10,005 bases of DNA, from positions 1 to 10,005 of the forward strand of contig DAOTFU010000030.1 in the NCBI GenBank assembly GCA_035446765.1, written 5' to 3'. A model generated the notes under the pieces. It made no database searches. It worked only from the letters and a program-made list of their open reading frames with translations, and was not told where the DNA came from. Position 1 is the first letter of the stretch; each line of letters opens with the position of its first letter. The stretch is from JALOAF01 sp035446765 (lineage in GTDB: Bacteria; Patescibacteriota; Gracilibacteria; Absconditabacterales; Absconditicoccaceae). Both the position numbers and the translations under genes were made by a program. Positions 1-6,282 of this stretch are shown in pieces.

Positions 1-161
1 TCACAGTCTACATCTGCATCCAAAGTATAATCATCGCCACTTTTATCAATATCTATACATACATCTCCATCATTCAAACTTACTTCTTCACAAGCTAAAC
101 TTATACCAAAAAATCCTAGTAGTAAAAAAGACCCAAGGATTAAACTAAATAATTTTTTCAT
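1..161 (-). CDS. Exported small protein, N-terminal part only
   Basis: The gene runs off the left edge, so only the first 53 residues are visible. It begins at the ATG at 161 with MKKLFSLILGSFLLLGFF, a lysine pair followed by a hydrophobic stretch to about residue 22, which is a typical signal peptide. The sequence ISLAC ends it. SLA before Cys24 could be a signal peptidase I site, or Cys24 could be a lipid-anchored cysteine, but the residue at -3 is Ser rather than the usual Leu, so a lipoprotein is not certain. The visible mature part is acidic (many Asp and Glu) and contains three cysteines (24, 36, 53). No family is recognised. It is divergent from the operon starting at 280 and shares a 118-bp intergenic region with it. 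No in-frame TGA occurs in the visible part. Confidence 0.7.
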   Translation of the reverse strand, partial: MKKLFSLILGSFLLLGFFGISLACEEVSLNDGDVCIDIDKSGDDYTLDADVDC

Positions 162-222
162 CTTTTTTAATTAATTTAGTAAAAAATTATGTACAATATA
201 CAATTTATATACAGATTTTTAG

Positions 223-250
223 TTGATATGCAAATGAGAATTGATATATA
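223..250 (+). promoter_or_regulatory. Candidate sigma70-type promoter of the 280-1704 operon
   Basis: TTGATA (223-228) and TATATA (245-250) are separated by 16 bp and would start transcription near 257, about 23 bases before the ATG at 280. In such AT-rich DNA a match of this quality can arise by chance. A second, weaker pair (TTGATA at 241, TATCAT at 264) overlaps it. Confidence 0.35.
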
Positions 251-279
251 GTAGTCAAGTTTATATCATAAAAACACAA

Positions 280-735
280 ATGAAAATCATCTCAAAAACT
301 ATTGCTTGGATATTAAGTATTGTATTGGCTTTTGTGGCTATCAACCTACTTATCTGAGTATTTAAGTACAAATGAATACAGTCATATGCCCAATATCTAG
401 ACCAAAAAGATTGGAACCAAACTATTTCAGATCTAAATATCAAAAATATACCTTCTATACTTCATATTTTTTATGACAAAAATATAGTATTGTCAGAAGA
501 AACTCAAAATTCCAACAATACTTGAGACAATCAACAACTCACTTGAGACACAGATTCAAATACCTGAATACAAGCATACGATCCAGCTTTCGAGGACGAA
601 TTCAATAGCTTTTTTGGTGGAGATTCAGAGATTGAAGTAGTAGATGAAGAAATAGAAGATTCAGCAGTATCAGACACAGAGACATGAGATTTACACCCAA
701 TAGCAGAACAATTGATCCAAAAATTTAACGAATAA
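280..735 (+). CDS. Membrane-anchored acidic protein of unknown function
   Basis: The protein has 151 residues when UGA is read as Gly; six in-frame TGA codons (residues 26, 32, 82, 89, 96, 136) are used. Residues about 7-28 form one hydrophobic segment (AWILSIVLAFVAINLLIGVF) preceded by Lys2 and Lys6, giving a signal anchor or uncleaved signal peptide. After it comes a linker rich in Asn, Thr, Gly and Asp (about 72-98) and a very acidic stretch (about 103-138). No catalytic motif is visible and no family is recognised. It is the first gene of a tight operon: its TAA is 8 bp before the ATG of the SufD-like gene. The ATG at 280 was chosen because the membrane segment follows at once and no earlier ATG is in frame; there is no clear Shine-Dalgarno sequence. 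An envelope location is inferred; a role in Fe-S assembly is not implied by position alone. Confidence 0.75.
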
Positions 736-743
736 ATCTTTTG

Positions 744-1364
744 ATGGAAATATCTTGATCTCAAAATATAGTACAAAAATATGTTTCACAAAATAATCAA
801 CCAACAATTCAACTATCTTCAGATAGTCAATTTAAGTATTTGGCAATCTGTACAGACAATGAGTTAAAGATAGATTTTGTGACCAAATGACAAAATATCA
901 AATGAGATATTTTTTTTATATTTTTTGGATCTACAAAAATATCGGCAAACATTGTAGCCGATATCAGAGATTCAAACTGTGATATAAATCTCAATATATT
1001 ATCATTTTTACAAGACAATAGCGACTTTGATATCAATGCAGACATCAAGATAGGTCAAAATATACAAAAGTCACAGTGACATCTATCCAAAAAAAACATT
1101 ATCTTGTGAAAAGACATAAAGATAAAGACTATACCGAGATTGGACATCCATTCCAACGATGTGCAAGCATCACATGGACTCAGCATAGATAGATTAGATC
1201 CGCAAAAAGAATTTTATCTCAAGAGTAAATGACTAGATTCCAAATCTTCCAAAACTCTCATGATAGATGGTCATGTGCAAAAGATATTAGATCAGATAGA
1301 TATAGATTCTTCAAAAAAAGCTGAGATAAAAGATTTTATTTTAAAAAATTTTCAAAATGGATAA
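744..1364 (+). CDS. sufD: Short SufB/SufD-family Fe-S cluster assembly protein
   Basis: The protein has 206 residues (UGA = Gly). Residues 131-163 carry the C-terminal signature of the SufB/SufD family: PRLDIHSNDVQASHG, then a short spacer and FYLKSKG. Family members match this block as P-x-L-x-I-x-x-x-D-V-x-A-S-H-G followed by FYLxSRG. His144 in ASHG is the conserved histidine of the block. The region before it (about 50-130) alternates short hydrophobic strands, as expected for the right-handed beta-helix core. Known SufB and SufD proteins are about 420-480 residues, so this is roughly half length and lacks most of the N-terminal part; nonetheless the frame is intact and the 3' end normal, so it looks like a reduced protein and not a broken one. 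In the SUF complex such proteins pair with the ATPase SufC and SufB; neither is in the window. Whether it acts as SufD or SufB cannot be settled here. Its stop overlaps the next gene's start. Confidence 0.75.
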
Positions 1365-1704
1365 ATACTTTCAACTACTTCTTGATCTATTAGAGATCGA
1401 AAACATACAAGATTACAAAAAAATAGCCGAATTAATTCAACAAAATCCAAAATCAAAATTTGAATTTTATCATAAGCATGCATTTGTATTTGAGTGATAC
1501 AAAAAACTTTTAGAAGATAAGATTACAATAGAAGACTTTACACAGCTTTGAGATGTTAATTCAAAAATATTTTTTGATACAAAAAAAGAGGATTCAATTT
1601 CATTTCTGAAATCAAATCCTAATTTAGATGGTGATACATTATATATTTTTGATAGCTTAGCGAAGGGGATAGTAGAGGAGTCAGAGAACGTCATTTTTTG
1701 TTAA
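1357..1704 (+). CDS. Small cytoplasmic protein of unknown function
   Basis: The protein has 115 residues with TGA at residues 47 and 65 read as Gly. It begins MDKYFQLLLDLLEIENIQDY, is charged and probably mostly helical, with no signal peptide, membrane segment or recognised motif. The start ATG lies inside the end of the SufD-like gene (ATGGATAA, 8-bp overlap), a typical coupled arrangement, so the two are very likely translated from one message. The C-terminal half (from about Ser69 to Val112) has a diverged second copy at 2641-2810 on the other side of the minus-strand zinc-protein gene. In that copy the reading continues past the ESENV block for several residues (NCGLFSCT), whereas here the protein stops after IFC, so the present C-terminus may have been altered by the rearrangement. 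Confidence 0.7.
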
Positions 1705-1736
1705 AATAATTCAATAATTTATATAATGATTATTTT
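1703..1736. terminator. Possible weak bidirectional terminator
   Basis: The 33-bp gap between two convergent genes contains AAAATAAT (1703-1710) and its perfect complement ATTATTTT (1729-1736) with an 18-base loop. The stem is entirely A/T, so its stability is low. Position between two stop codons and the T-run at the end support a terminator, but the evidence is modest. Confidence 0.3.
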
Positions 1737-1737
1737 T

Positions 1738-2556
1738 CTATCTACTTAAATTAAATAAGATATTATATGCAAACCATCAATCTAAATTTCCCAAAAAATC
1801 AAAAGGTATTTTTTCTTCTTTAGTTTGGAATCATAAACCATCTTTATATGGTAGTAATTCTAATATTTTTTTCATTCCTATTTTAAAAGTTTTTATGTCT
1901 CATAATATATAAGTGTTTTTATTTGTTATTAACAATGTTCCACTATCCAAAAATTTTGTTTTTTGTTCTTTTATTAAATTTTTTGAAAAAATAGAGTCAA
2001 AAAAAGAATTTTCTTGTGTTTCTAATTCTTCATCTACTTTAGATACTATTTCTCCCTTTTTTTTATATAAATCAATATCATCAAATATTCGTATTATATC
2101 TTCATCTTTTTCTAAATCAAAGGGAAGCTCCATGTCAGTATCAAAGAGAACAGAAGATTTCTTAGTTTCTGCTAGGTCTCTTACTATTATAGATTTAAGA
2201 AATTTATCTGCAAACCCATGTTTATCTAAAAGGTCTTGATCAAGATTAAAAGTATCTCTAAATTGTATAATTTTTTTTTCTTCTTGTGGTGTTATAATAC
2301 CATCATATAAAAACTTTTTTATTGTAGAATCGTAATTGTAAAGATAAATAGTATTTAATTCTTCATTTGAAATGTATCATTCTTTTGCTAATGACAATAT
2401 TTCAGGTTTTAATTTTTCTATATTCGTTTTATTAAAAAATGAATTTGCAATTATACTACTTATTTTATGTTTATTTAGTTTATGTATAAAATCACATTTT
2501 TTGTGTTTCCATTTTAAAAATCATGCAGGTTTTTTACAATATTTACACTTTGCCAT
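1738..2556 (-). CDS. Zinc-finger protein with C-terminal PH-like region, unknown function
   Basis: The protein has 272 residues, start ATG at 2556, stop TAG; five in-frame TGA codons are read as Gly (for example 12, 60 and 219). The N-terminus MAKCKYCKKPAGFLKWKHKK, followed by Cys21, gives Cys4-x2-Cys7 and His18-x2-Cys21, a likely small zinc-binding knuckle. Residues about 40-125 look helical and include TPQEEKKIIQFRDTF. Residues about 130-200 are acidic and charged. The end, about 204-272 (starting FLDSGTLLITNKNTYILGD), resembles bacterial PH-like domains of the type that follow the pattern G-x-L-x-x-T-N-K; this is a resemblance by eye only. It has its own strong promoter at 2591-2618 and is convergent with the operon upstream. 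It sits between a gene and a partial duplicate of that gene's 3' end, which suggests a cassette insertion. The function is not known. Confidence 0.7.
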
Positions 2557-2590
2557 TCTTTTATTATTAATATATAAAAATACTAATCTT

Positions 2591-2618
2591 ATTATAAATA
2601 GATATTTATTTTTGTCAA
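2591..2618 (-). promoter_or_regulatory. Strong sigma70-type promoter of the zinc-finger gene
   Basis: On the minus strand a consensus TTGACA (2618-2613) and consensus TATAAT (2596-2591) are separated by 16 bp. Both hexamers are perfect. Transcription would start near 2584, leaving a leader of about 28 bases before the ATG at 2556. This is the best promoter match in the window. Confidence 0.65.
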
Positions 2619-2640
2619 GTTTTGGGCGACTAAATTTAAT

Positions 2641-2810
2641 TGATATAATCAAAAACATTTTTTGATACAAAAAAACAAGATTCGATTTCTTTTTTGAAAT
2701 CAAATCCTGTCTTAGATGATAATGTTTTGTATATTTTTGATTCTATCTCTAGATGAATAATAGAGGAGTCTGAGAATGTATTCAATTGTTGATTATTTTC
2801 TTGTACCTAA
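2641..2810 (+). pseudogene. Headless duplicate of the 3' end of the 115-aa gene
   Basis: From 2649 the sequence reads SKTFFDTKKQDSISFLKSNP, then continues through LYIFDS and RGIIEESENV to a TAA at 2808-2810. The intact gene at 1357-1704 has SKIFFDTKKEDSISFLKSNP, LYIFDS and KGIVEESENV at the same spacing. Over the shared 132 bases I count about 30 differences, many at third codon positions, so the copy is old or was under selection for some time. There is no start codon; a TAA at 2646-2648 lies in frame just before the similarity, and the match upstream of that decays with small gaps. One TGA inside is read as Gly, matching a GGG Gly in the intact copy. It is most simply a remnant left when the intervening minus-strand cassette was gained, and is probably not expressed. 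Confidence 0.7.
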
Positions 2811-2850
2811 GTTTTTTAAATTTTAAATATAGCTAAAAATAGATTATTTT

Positions 2851-3288
2851 TTATTCTTCAATAAATTTCTTAAAATCTTCCACACTATCAAAAGATTTAT
2901 ATACAGAAGCAAATCTTATATAAACTACAGGATCAATATCTTTTAGCATTTTTAAGATATCATTTCATATTTTTTTTGATGAAATTTCTTTTCATTCAGC
3001 CATCCATTCATTTTCCAAGATATTCAACAAGTTTTCTATTTTTTCATTATTAAATTCTCTTTTTGCAAAAGATAACATTAGAGATTTTTTAAGTTTTTGT
3101 CTATCATACATCTCTTTTTTACCATCTTTCTTTATCACCATTAATTCAGTGAATCCTTTCCTTTCAAATGTAGTAAATCTATTGTTACAAAATTCACATT
3201 CTCTTCTTCTTCTGATGGTTTGTCCATCTTCTATTGCTCTACTATCTATTACTTTCGTATCCATATTTTGGCATTTGGGACATTTCAT
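2851..3288 (-). CDS. nrdR: Transcriptional repressor NrdR
   Basis: NrdR senses ATP/dATP through an ATP-cone domain and represses ribonucleotide reductase genes. The protein has 145 residues, close to the family's usual 150 or so. It starts MKCPKCQNMDTKVIDSRAIE: Cys3 and Cys6 pair with Cys31 and Cys34 to form the zinc ribbon, and IRRRRECEFCNNRFTTFER (25-43) is the highly conserved DNA-binding signature. Residues about 49-139 (starting VIKKDGKKEMYDRQKLKKSL, later YIRFASVYKSF) are the ATP-cone. Two TGA codons (99, 108) are read as Gly; without recoding the protein would be cut after 98 residues, inside the ATP-cone. The ATG at 3288 lies directly after hairpin element A and its AT palindrome, and a promoter-like sequence inside that element points at this gene. 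No nrd gene or NrdR box is seen in the window. Confidence 0.95.
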
Positions 3289-3291
3289 TGA

Positions 3292-3315
3292 AAAAATTTT
3301 ATTAATAAAATTTTT
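3292..3315. repeat. 24-bp perfect AT palindrome at the left edge of element A
   Basis: The sequence starting AAAAATTTTATT at 3292 is followed directly by its exact reverse complement, ending at 3315; heptad element A begins at the next base. It lies 3 bp upstream of the nrdR ATG, where a ribosome binding site would be expected. Confidence 0.7.
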
Positions 3316-3416
3316 AGCTTATGGCTGTTAGCTTATAGCCGATAGTTAGCAACTTATTTTTGTTTGATACTATAGAATATATTAAGTTGTGAGCTATAGG
3401 CAATTAGCTATTGGCT
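3316..3416. repeat. Heptad hairpin element A
   Basis: Five 7-bp units run from 3316 to 3350 on the plus strand, the first two being AGCTTAT and GGCTGTT, followed by AACTTA. A matching array in inverted orientation occupies 3382-3416; read on the minus strand it begins AGCCAAT, AGCTAAT. The two arms can pair over about 40 bp around a loop of about 25 bases, giving a long imperfect hairpin. Perfect palindromes lie on both sides (3292-3315 abutting, 3420-3443 after 3 bases). The same architecture recurs at 3817-3903 and 9590-9663. Confidence 0.75.
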
Positions 3417-3421
3417 GTCAA
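3393..3421 (-). promoter_or_regulatory. Promoter-like sequence in element A facing nrdR
   Basis: On the minus strand TTGACA (3421-3416) and TATAGC (3398-3393) are 17 bp apart. The -35 hexamer is perfect and straddles the edge between the palindrome and the heptad array. It would transcribe through the left arm of element A into nrdR, with a leader of roughly 100 bases. Confidence 0.45.
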
Positions 3422-3443
3422 AAGTTACTTTCAAGTAACTTTT
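3420..3443 (-). terminator. Perfect palindrome containing the stop of the four-helix-bundle gene
   Basis: An 11-bp perfect stem (AAAAGTTACTT and its complement) encloses a 2-base loop. The TAA stop at 3425-3427 lies inside it and the last three or four sense codons are part of the stem. The distal arm ends in TTTT on the minus strand, so intrinsic termination is possible, but there is no long U-tract because element A follows at once. Confidence 0.55.
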
Positions 3444-3790
3444 AATTTATTTATGAGTCAATTCAACATTTTATTTACTTTCTCAATGTTTATAATAATA
3501 GTGTCGAAGCTATTTTTTTCAATATATCATATTTCTTTACTGATTATTATCTGAGTTTTTAATTCAACGCAACTTCACCTCGCTATATAGAGAAATCTTA
3601 AAAATTCTGCATCAGTTCATCTATCATTTCATTCTGCTATATTACTAGCAATGCTTACAACACTTCTTTGTATCTGATCTTTTAATCAGAAGTTGTTTTT
3701 AAATTTTATATTTTTTTCTAGCAACAAATATACATCTTTAGCAAGTTTTACAGAATCATTTCGTACAGATAAGTTTTCTACTTTTCACAT
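3425..3790 (-). CDS. Four-helix-bundle protein (S23/IVS-encoded family)
   Basis: The protein has 121 residues, the usual size of the family first known from open reading frames in 23S rRNA intervening sequences and related to the Avd accessory protein of diversity-generating retroelements. The diagnostic block is at 40-80: QRSVVSIASNIAEGNDRGTD, then AEFLRFLYIARGSCVELKTQ, matching the family pattern of an AVSIxxNIAEG motif followed by FLxxARGSxxELxTQ. Five or more TGA codons are read as Gly, including those in NIAEG and ARGS. Residues about 7-28, 37-54, 60-87 and 94-117 would be the four helices. The ATG at 3790 is the only sensible start. Family members are thought to bind nucleic acid as pentamers or with partner proteins; the exact role of free-standing copies is unknown. 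The gene lies between heptad elements B (upstream) and A (downstream), and its last codons lie inside a palindrome, so it may be part of a mobile or repeat-associated unit. Confidence 0.9.
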
Positions 3791-3816
3791 ATAAAAATTT
3801 CACGAAATAAAATTTT

Positions 3817-3903
3817 AGCTGATTGCTAACGGCTAATATCTAACGGCAAAGGAAAATAAATATAATACCTTTGCTATTAGCGATTAGCAATTAGCCATAA
3901 GCC
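3817..3903. repeat. Heptad hairpin element B
   Basis: The left array (3817-3851) starts AGCTGAT, TGCTAAC and the right array, read on the minus strand from 3903, starts GGCTTAT, GGCTAAT; each holds five 7-bp units and ends in GGCAAAGG or AGCAAAGG. The arms pair over about 36 bp, plus an outer AATTTTA/TAAAATT, around a 16-base A/T loop. Its right arm is also an inverted copy of the left arm of element A, so the two elements place inverted repeats on both sides of the four-helix-bundle gene. Confidence 0.75.
3862..3890 (-). promoter_or_regulatory. Promoter-like sequence in element B facing the four-helix gene
   Basis: On the minus strand TTGCTA (3890-3885) and TATTAT (3867-3862) are 17 bp apart. 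The -10 lies in the hairpin loop. Transcription would start near 3855, about 65 bases before the ATG at 3790. Confidence 0.4.
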
Positions 3904-3930
3904 GTAAAATTGAGCTTTGCTCAATTTTAC
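3904..3930 (-). terminator. Perfect palindrome containing the stop of the 732-aa gene
   Basis: A 12-bp perfect stem (GTAAAATTGAGC and its complement) encloses a 3-base loop. The TAA stop at 3927-3929 is in the stem. On the minus strand the hairpin ends in TTTTAC and element B follows without a gap. It could terminate transcription, although the U-run is short. Confidence 0.6.
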
Positions 3931-6125
3931 TTAGGCATCAAGTATCTCTTGTTATAATAAGTAATATTTTTCAAAAATCACTTAAACCATAGTACATCTT
4001 CCCCAGATACAGATTTGTAGATATCATCTTTTTTACTTGCAAATTTAGACCAATTTGCAGCTCATATAGCAAAGAAATTTTTGTTGTCATCCAGTTCTAT
4101 CCACAAGCTCAATATTTCTTCAAACTCCTTTTCCATAAGCTTCAACAGCCACTTCACATTTTCTAAGTAATCTTTACTCAAATTCAACACATCTATACAA
4201 TATATCTCATACAGCATATCTAGATTATTTTTTTTCGCATATTTTTGCATATAAGTGATGTATAACAAAAATCCAAAAGTAGTTTCCATCATACAAGATA
4301 TTATTCACATTATATTGGTATCAGAATAATCTTTATTCAATCATAAATTTCATATTTTTTTTAGTATATTGTCATAGATCCAAAAATCTAGAGTATACAT
4401 ATTATCTTTTATATGATAGATATCTTCTTCTGACATATGTTTTCTAATTATTTTAGAGATATCTGGCTTTTCAAAGATTGATTTCATGTTTTCGCAATAC
4501 AATATATCCAATATTTTTTTATCATCTTTTTTTACAAGTTCAGATATTTTCTTTGCAAACATTTTTTTAAATACCTCCAATACTTTTTTGTTATTTACAT
4601 AGAGTCTTGTATCTTTTGGATTGATCCATTGAAATGTAGTAGCCAAGAAGTTTTCTTCAAACATCTTTACTATATGCATATTTGAGTAAACTTTCTTAGA
4701 AGTATTTTTGTATGGTAGGTAAAATTTTTGTTTACCAGCTCTTACGTTTTCAGATATATTTCTGTAGTAAAATACATTTTTACCATAATTGTAGAGTAAT
4801 GAGCCATAGTAGTGGATAGTATTTTTTTTGTTGTCCGACCAATTAGATATATCCAAGATTTCATTTATCATATCTTTTTTAAACAATCTGAGATAGAAAT
4901 TGTCTCATCTCGCTATCCAAAATCCACCAATAAATGTGATGTAAAAATTTAATATTTTTTCCATAATTTTGGATTCCTTTTTGATTCTTTCTGGCACTTT
5001 CAGATCTTTGATATTTTCTGGATCATCTCATATATCAGACATCATATCATCTATCTCATCTCCAATACTTTTGCCACTAGCTCTTTCCTGATCTTGGAAA
5101 AGATGCATAATGTACTTTTGTACTCATTTGAAGAAGCTCTTTTTAAAATGTTTGTGATCCGTGATATATAAATATATTTCTTTTAGATTTATTTTTTTAT
5201 CCTTTCACACTTTTATCATCTTATCTAATTCTTCCTTGTCGTAAACTCTGCATATTACATTGCTAATCATAGAGTATATATCTGTATCTACAAAAATATA
5301 TTTCAACAAGATATCTACTGGCAATACGTATTGTAATATTTTTTTCTCAACTATTGAAAAGTTTGACTTGTATACAAAATCATCTTTCTTTTGTATAAAA
5401 TTGTTTATCATATTTTTTAGATGAGTATCTTTGATCTCATCATAAAATATCCACTCATAAAAACTTTGAGCATTTTCAGCCTTATGATCAAACAAATTAT
5501 TAAAAAGTTTATAATGTTCAAATAATAAAAAGAATGTATTTACCTCTCACAGTAGTTTTTTTTTGATTTCTTCAAATATTTTTGGATCGATTTTTTGTCA
5601 TGATTGTGCAAACACCATCTTATAAAAATTGAAAAATGTATCTACAAATCGATTGTAATTTTTTTGTTTATCTGAGTATGGAAATACCTTGATTCTAGCC
5701 AAAAACACAAAATTGATCAGATAGCTTGCAAACAAAAAATTTAGAAAATATTCATCTCCATAATCTTCAAAAACATCTTTTGTGTATATACTGATAACCA
5801 TTACTAGACTATGAGATATGTTTGACGGATTTAAAAATCTATAACCATTTATATTTGCTGTACCACAATATCCATAATACATATCTATATCTTTTTTGTT
5901 TAGGCTTTTGTTTTCTCCAAATCATATTTTAAATTCAAAAGGATCTATAGCTACATCAAATAGATTTAGTTTATAATTTTCTATTATCTTTCTATTAATT
6001 ACAGAAAAAAATTCTTTTGTAGATATAAAAGATATAAACATACTAGCTGGATTTATATTATTTGCCATCATCTCATCTGGAAAGAGAGAAAGTAGCATCC
6101 TTTTAAACAATTGCAATTTATCCAA
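3927..6125 (-). CDS. Large lineage-specific protein of unknown function
   Basis: One open frame of 733 codons (732 residues) with about a dozen in-frame TGA codons read as Gly; with the standard code it breaks into at least five pieces that all share one frame. The start is uncertain: TTG at 6125 gives MDKLQLFKRML, and ATG at 6098 (residue 10) follows AAAAGG directly; an in-frame TAA lies at 6156-6158. The protein is rich in Lys, Phe, Tyr, Ile and Asp and has no signal peptide, no convincing membrane helix and no recognised catalytic motif. Hydrophobic stretches (about residues 125-145 in the first third, and around FYITFIGGFWIA near the middle) look more like buried helices. A short acidic region near the middle (GDEIDDMMSDIGDDPENIKD) may be a linker between two halves. 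The end reads VLWFKGFLKNITYYNKRYLM. It is divergent from hemW, has a candidate promoter at 6194-6223, and stops inside a palindrome next to element B. I cannot assign a family. Confidence 0.8.
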
Positions 6126-6193
6126 TTTACAATTTAAAATATATAATTTTGAACATTAATTTCGCACTTTATCATTTCAATATTTTATCATCT

Positions 6194-6223
6194 ATTATAT
6201 AAGTAAAAAAGCCTACATTTCAA
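6194..6223 (-). promoter_or_regulatory. Candidate promoter of the 732-aa gene
   Basis: On the minus strand TTGAAA (6223-6218) and a perfect TATAAT (6199-6194) are 18 bp apart. Transcription would start near 6187, leaving a leader of about 60-90 bases depending on the start codon. The rest of the 157-bp divergent gap to hemW is A/T-rich; for hemW only a TATAAA at 6260-6265 without a good -35 was seen. Confidence 0.45.
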
Positions 6224-6282
6224 ATAGAAAATCCTTATTATTCAGTCATTGCAAATTTATATAAATTAAAAATCTGTTGTAA

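Noticed and set aside
241..269. Second promoter pair TTGATA-17-TATCAT before 280
   Set aside because: It is weaker than the overlapping 223-250 pair and would leave almost no leader; not listed separately.
1913..2665. Plus-strand open frames of 97-108 codons opposite the zinc-finger gene
   Set aside because: The minus-strand frame has a clear zinc knuckle, a consensus promoter and sensible TGA-Gly use; the plus frames are low-complexity Ser/Phe/Leu shadows.
3425..3790. A 23S rRNA intervening sequence in a ribosomal RNA gene
   Set aside because: The protein family fits, but no rRNA sequence is visible on either side; the neighbours are nrdR and a protein gene.
3316..3903. CRISPR-like or simple tandem repeat array
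   Set aside because: The units are 7 bp without spacers and are arranged as inverted arms of hairpins, not as direct repeats with unique spacers.
3927..6125. Five or more separate short minus-strand genes or a decayed pseudogene
   Set aside because: All pieces share one frame and are separated only by TGA, which is a sense codon here; no TAA or TAG interrupts the frame.
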